Source: Hallerella sp964397425 (lineage in GTDB: Bacteria > Fibrobacterota > Fibrobacteria > Fibrobacterales > Fibrobacteraceae). Taken from it: a stretch of DNA of 64,000 bases. A program made the position numbers and the translations under genes. The first letter of the stretch is position 1. Every line of letters starts with the position of its first letter. Below the pieces are notes generated by a model. The model saw nothing but the letters and a program-made list of their open reading frames with translations, ran no database searches and had not been told where the DNA came from. This document shows, in pieces, positions 60,453-64,000 of this stretch. The DNA lies in contig CAYNID010000003.1 in assembly GCA_964397425.1 (NCBI GenBank), positions 178,606-242,605 of the forward strand. Reading direction: 5' to 3'.

Positions 60453-63400
60453 ATGCGGTTGTGTGGATGGTTTTTGGTTGTTGTCCTCGTGGCATTTTCT
60501 GTTGGGAACGCGGCGTTTAACACCGCTCCGCCTTTTCGAAGCGTCAAAATTTTACGGGTATTGAATCCGTGGACAAATACGTCACCGAGCGTTGTTTATA
60601 ATGGCGGTGCGGATACGACGGCGATGATTGCCGTTGAAAATTATTGCGGCTGGTTTCAGGCGACAATTCCGTCTGATTGCCAAGACGTCCTTTTTATTCA
60701 AACGGTGGGAATGGAAACTTATGGCGGAAAGGGTTTGACGTCGGTAGAACTCATCGACGTAGGATATTCCGAATCCGCGGACGATACGATTTGGGTCAAC
60801 AGCAACGGCGGCGGTCTTCCGATTGTCGGAACCGCTTATCCGAAAATTCTTGGCGAATGCCCAGTCCGCAAACTTTCCGTGATGATGTTCGACTGGTATG
60901 ATGGCAGCCGGGACAATCACAGAAAGTACAATCCCAAAACGCGAAGTGCCGAACTTTGTGGAGAACGTTGTACGAAAACTTATGGAGGAGAAGGCGTCAG
61001 CGCCGATTTCGGCGGCGATAATGTCAATCTCTGCTGGCCGAATTCCCCCGTTTCTTCTAAAGATTACAGTGAAGAAGACCGGAATTTGACCGATTACAAT
61101 GCAGGCGTAGATGAAGTTCTCGAAGGAATGGTTTTGCCGGATTTGGGCGCAAGAGGGGTTCCCGTCCGCAATGAATCGTTTGATTGGGCGGGAAAGTGTA
61201 AAAACGCGGAGCATCTCAACCGTTGGTTTCTCCCGGAGACTCTTGCCGTCAAAAATGGGAAAAGTTACACGAATGCGACTTGTCGGGAACTTTCCTTGGT
61301 GTTGGATGCCGACGGCATTTGGCGCGGACAAATGGACCGCTCCACGGATTCGTCAACGGGAGATGCGCGTGGCGGAATGTTCCTCATCGATGATTTCCAA
61401 TTTCTCGACGAAGAGAAAACGATTCCGAATCCTTATTACGACTCCATTCCGAGCGGATTTGCGGGAATAGACGGCAGTGGCAAAATGTCGGAAAACGCTT
61501 ACCATAATTACGGCTTGTCCATGAAGATTCAAGCGAATTTCGTTTACGTTCCCGGGCAATATTTTGAATTCCTTGGGGACGATGACGTGTGGGTGTTTAT
61601 CGATGGACGATTGGCGGTCGATATCGGAGGCGTTCACGACAGGCGTCGCCGGGCGGTCAATTTGGATACGATTGGGCGCCGCAGCGGAGACACTCTGGTC
61701 CCCGGAGAATCTTACAGCTTTGACATTTTTTACACGGAGCGCTACAAAGTCGAGGGGAACTTCAAAATGCGGACATCCATCGATCTCCGAACTTCTGTCA
61801 AGTATTACAGTCTCAAAGATTGGTCGCTGTCCTCGGGTGCGGTCAAAGCTTATACGATTATGCAAAATATCCGTACAGATGGTCTTGAGTGTGATTTTTC
61901 CGCCACTTCGGAAGATGTTCCCGCGCCTTCTTACTTCCGCCTGTTTGGAGGAAATTTGCCTGCAGAAGGAATTGCGTTAGAAGCGGGCGGAACTTATTGC
62001 GAAGGCATCGTCATTCAACCGTCAATGAGCGGATTTTCCATCGACACGGCGAAAATTTCGGGGCTTGTTCCGGGGAAATACACATTTGAATTTACTTCGC
62101 AGGCAAACGAAAACGCCCGGAAGACGATTTCGTTTACGGTCCCCGAACCAGAAGTTTCTGTGCCGAAGGTTGGGCTTGTCTTTGCCGATTCCGCATACGA
62201 AACCATTGATGCGGATACGGTTGCGTTCGGAAAATGGGCGGGGGTTCTTTATCCGGTGTATGTTTCTGTGGATTACGACACTTTGATTTCAACGGAACTT
62301 TTCTTGGTCAGTTCTAATCCGAATTTAATCTTTGTAGATTCAACGGGAAGCCCAATTCGTTCTGTAGCAATGAAAAACAGCCGGGGAAAATTTTTTGTGA
62401 TGGCGTCGGATTCCGTGACAAATGCGTCGTTCATGGTGCAATCCGGCGCAATTGGCAATGTTCTTGTCTGGAGCGGCATTACGCTTCGGGAGCCTCCCGT
62501 GCCAAAGGTTGCGCTTGCAGAAATGCACGATAGGGACGGAGACGGTATTGGTGACAGCATTTATGTCTCGTTTTCGAAGTCGTTCCAAGGGAAAGATTCG
62601 CCAGATTCCATCCTTTGGAATTTTGGCTATCCGGGGAGTTCCCGCTTTGAAAATTTTGTGCGGGCGGATTCTCATTCTGTCGCTTATTTCGAAAAGGCGG
62701 GATTTTATTTGGCGGTCTTTACGGGAGGGCGTGATGAAGTTTATAACGGGAGCGTTTCCGTTTACCAAACTTATGAGGGGGAACTTTTTGTTTTGAACGG
62801 CGTTTTGGAAGATAGGGTCGGGACGGTTTTGACCAGCGCGTCTCTTTCTGTCGAGGATGATATTTCCATTTTGACCATTGGAGCGAGCGAAGGTTTTGCC
62901 GACAGCCAACCCGAAGATTGGCCTCGACTGTTTGAATTCCGGCGGTGGCGTTCGGGGATTTTTTATTCTGAAATTGTCGAAGCTAGTTATGCCGTTCGGA
63001 TTACGGAGAATCGAATCCAGCTGTATTTTCACGTTTTGGCTGGGGATGCTCCGGCCCCTGGTGATAGCGTCCGGTTAATTCCCGGAATGGCTTTGGATTT
63101 GGCCGGCAATGCGCCTCATCGCGACAACCCTTGGGTTCGTATAACAGGCGGCGGTCAGTTGAATGTGGAAACGTCGACGGTGGTGACGTTGAATCCGGAA
63201 TCGGCGCCGTTAAAAGAGTCGTCTACCGTTGAAGCGTTGGGCGTGGAATCTGGAGTGTCGGCGGAAACGTTGTCAAAACGGTTCGGTCGTCATGGGCAAC
63301 TGCTTGCGTTTGACGGGGTCCGCGGTGCGCTGGAAGAGGTCAATGCGGATTTGGAAGATGGGATGGCTCCTTATACAGCTGAAGATATTGAAGTGTCTTA

Positions 63401-63671
63401 TGAAGTCCGGTATTTTACGAATTTGGGAGAATTTGTGAATGCGGCGAGCGGAACGTTGCGCTGTACGGATGGACTCTTTGATGGAGACTGCACGTTGGGC
63501 GAAAAGGCTTTGTTCTTGGCGTGGAATATGCGGGGAGCATCCGGAAGGCTTGTGGGAGCAGGGGCGTACGTTGCTCAGACGGAAATTCGGTTAAGGGTCG
63601 GAAAAAAGGTGCTGAAACAAAGCTTTGGCAATGTTTGGGGTGTCCGTCGGGGCTTTGGCTTTATCCAATGA
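60453..63671 (+). CDS. fibro-slime domain surface protein
   Basis: A 1072-residue secreted protein with a signal peptide (FLVVVLVAFSVGNAA). Residues about 240-450 form the fibro-slime (PA14-like) domain with GDARGGMFLIDDFQFLD, YHNYGLSMKIQANFVYVPGQ, the signature FLGDDDVWVFIDGRLAVDIG and GGVHDRRRRAVNLD. Ig-like and Ca-site-like (DRDGDGIGDSIYVSF) segments follow; the end (LFLAWNMRGASGRLVGAGAY) resembles an FlgD-like Ig fold. The domain was named for Fibrobacter and Dictyostelium proteins; in Fibrobacter they are surface adhesins for cellulose. It has a GGAG site. Confidence 0.92.
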   Translation: MRLCGWFLVVVLVAFSVGNAAFNTAPPFRSVKILRVLNPWTNTSPSVVYNGGADTTAMIAVENYCGWFQATIPSDCQDVLFIQTVGMETYGGKGLTSVELIDVGYSESADDTIWVNSNGGGLPIVGTAYPKILGECPVRKLSVMMFDWYDGSRDNHRKYNPKTRSAELCGERCTKTYGGEGVSADFGGDNVNLCWPNSPVSSKDYSEEDRNLTDYNAGVDEVLEGMVLPDLGARGVPVRNESFDWAGKCKNAEHLNRWFLPETLAVKNGKSYTNATCRELSLVLDADGIWRGQMDRSTDSSTGDARGGMFLIDDFQFLDEEKTIPNPYYDSIPSGFAGIDGSGKMSENAYHNYGLSMKIQANFVYVPGQYFEFLGDDDVWVFIDGRLAVDIGGVHDRRRRAVNLDTIGRRSGDTLVPGESYSFDIFYTERYKVEGNFKMRTSIDLRTSVKYYSLKDWSLSSGAVKAYTIMQNIRTDGLECDFSATSEDVPAPSYFRLFGGNLPAEGIALEAGGTYCEGIVIQPSMSGFSIDTAKISGLVPGKYTFEFTSQANENARKTISFTVPEPEVSVPKVGLVFADSAYETIDADTVAFGKWAGVLYPVYVSVDYDTLISTELFLVSSNPNLIFVDSTGSPIRSVAMKNSRGKFFVMASDSVTNASFMVQSGAIGNVLVWSGITLREPPVPKVALAEMHDRDGDGIGDSIYVSFSKSFQGKDSPDSILWNFGYPGSSRFENFVRADSHSVAYFEKAGFYLAVFTGGRDEVYNGSVSVYQTYEGELFVLNGVLEDRVGTVLTSASLSVEDDISILTIGASEGFADSQPEDWPRLFEFRRWRSGIFYSEIVEASYAVRITENRIQLYFHVLAGDAPAPGDSVRLIPGMALDLAGNAPHRDNPWVRITGGGQLNVETSTVVTLNPESAPLKESSTVEALGVESGVSAETLSKRFGRHGQLLAFDGVRGALEEVNADLEDGMAPYTAEDIEVSYEVRYFTNLGEFVNAASGTLRCTDGLFDGDCTLGEKALFLAWNMRGASGRLVGAGAYVAQTEIRLRVGKKVLKQSFGNVWGVRRGFGFIQ

Positions 63672-63930
63672 AGGAATTCCGCCCGAACCTCTGGGGCTGT
63701 TTGAAATGGGGGCGAGAAAAGCGTTTTGAGGGTGTTTTGAAAAGAATTTGGGGGCGGAATTTCGCCAAATCCTCAATAGAGTTGTTGAGACGACATCTGT
63801 TTCGTGTGAAAAAATGAAAATAATTTGTGGATAGAATGTGATTAACATAGGTTTTTCGATAAATGTTTTGGAAAATAGTTGTTGCAAGCGAAAAATAAGC
63901 GGAAAAATCAAAAAAAGTCGCGGCGACCCC
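63672..63930. other. non-coding gap with a distant inverted repeat
   Basis: No gene is supported here. AATTCCGCCC at 63675-63684 is the inverse of GGGCGGAATT at 63752-63761; this could fold as a long-range stem at the end of the fibro-slime transcript. The 100 bases before the promoter are AT-rich, like an UP element. Confidence 0.35.
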
Positions 63931-63958
63931 TTGACGGAAATCCCAGGATTTCTATAAT
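63931..63958 (+). promoter_or_regulatory. near-consensus promoter with palindromic spacer
   Basis: TTGACG (63931-63936) and TATAAT (63953-63958) are separated by 16 bases that are themselves a perfect inverted repeat, GAAATCC-CA-GGATTTC. AT-rich sequence lies upstream. Its strength suggests a stable RNA or a highly expressed, repressible gene beyond the window. Confidence 0.75.
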
Positions 63959-63964
63959 TGGCAC

Positions 63965-64000
63965 CACTCCGGCGGACATCGCCGGTAAGCCGGACGAGCC
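63965..64000 (+). other. 5' end of an unidentified transcript
   Basis: From the expected start point near 63965, the transcript would open with CCGGCG-GACAT-CGCCGG (63969-63985), a perfect 6-bp hairpin, followed by AAGCCGGACGAGCC to the window end. No start codon is seen in these bases. A structural RNA or a structured leader is likely. Confidence 0.3.

Noticed and set aside
1..64000. CRISPR array
   Set aside because: No regularly spaced short repeats were seen in the gaps between genes.

Overview
The window looks like chromosome from a fibre-degrading member of the Fibrobacterota (Fibrobacter or a close relative). The best evidence is a fibro-slime domain protein at 60453-63671, two further secreted carbohydrate enzymes (a pectate lyase-like protein and a GH43-type protein), a lipoprotein GH5 cellulase with Ser-rich linkers, a type IX-like C-terminal sorting domain on the lyase, and Gram-negative envelope genes throughout (MlaE, FadL, TolC, LpoB). 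This assignment is inference from gene content; there is no rRNA in the window.

Layout. 1-6082: a partial zinc metallopeptidase and an XRE regulator (minus), an FKBP lipoprotein and an M23 lipoprotein (plus), then LRR and S41 genes and an MBL lipoprotein (minus). 6357-8240: a lone AIPR-family gene, a candidate phage-defence gene, behind an operator-like palindrome. 8290-17113: a tight seven-gene minus-strand operon (CtpA-like protease, MlaE, DciA-like, GyrB, polyprenyl synthase, UvrD/PcrA helicase, arginase-like), followed upstream by a sigma-70 factor with its own terminator. 18231-25217: an orphan LytS-type histidine kinase, two tandem Rrf2 regulators coupled to an outer-membrane protein, LpoB and its COG3014 partner, HAD and DUF3943 genes. 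25363-32942: a degenerate nucleotidyltransferase-like protein, an LpoA-like TPR and binding-protein fusion, a TPR protein, glmM, glmS and scpA. 33070-38344: GH5 cellulase, tcdA, FadL and a NERD protein.

38604-42001 is the most unusual part. About 460-490 bp from the start of prfA, including its leader, is present twice in direct orientation. The left copy is dead (33-bp deletion, stop codon, cut off in mid-gene). The right copy belongs to the intact prfA-prmC operon. Between them lie decayed gene ends (CBS-like and Fic-like) and a tandem array of three paralogous small membrane proteins, the first broken by a stop codon. No integrase or transposase is visible there.

42659-49388: prmC, a frameshifted small gene, a pilin-like protein, aroD, ptsN, tRNA-Val with a clear promoter, an LRAT-like membrane protein, and TolC plus a MacA-type adaptor with no pump gene beside them. 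49443-64000: pectate lyase-like protein, a GH43-CBM6 gene that looks decayed, tRNA-Ser, a class A penicillin-binding protein operon, the fibro-slime protein, and a near-consensus promoter with a palindromic spacer reading off the end of the window.

Two themes recur. One is peptidoglycan and envelope growth (class A PBP, LpoA-like and LpoB-like activators, GlmM/GlmS, M23 and S41 proteases, MlaE, polyprenyl synthase). The other is secreted plant-polysaccharide degradation. A short intergenic repeat of about 75-125 bp occurs at least three times (35046, 38415, 52688) and is not explained by any gene.
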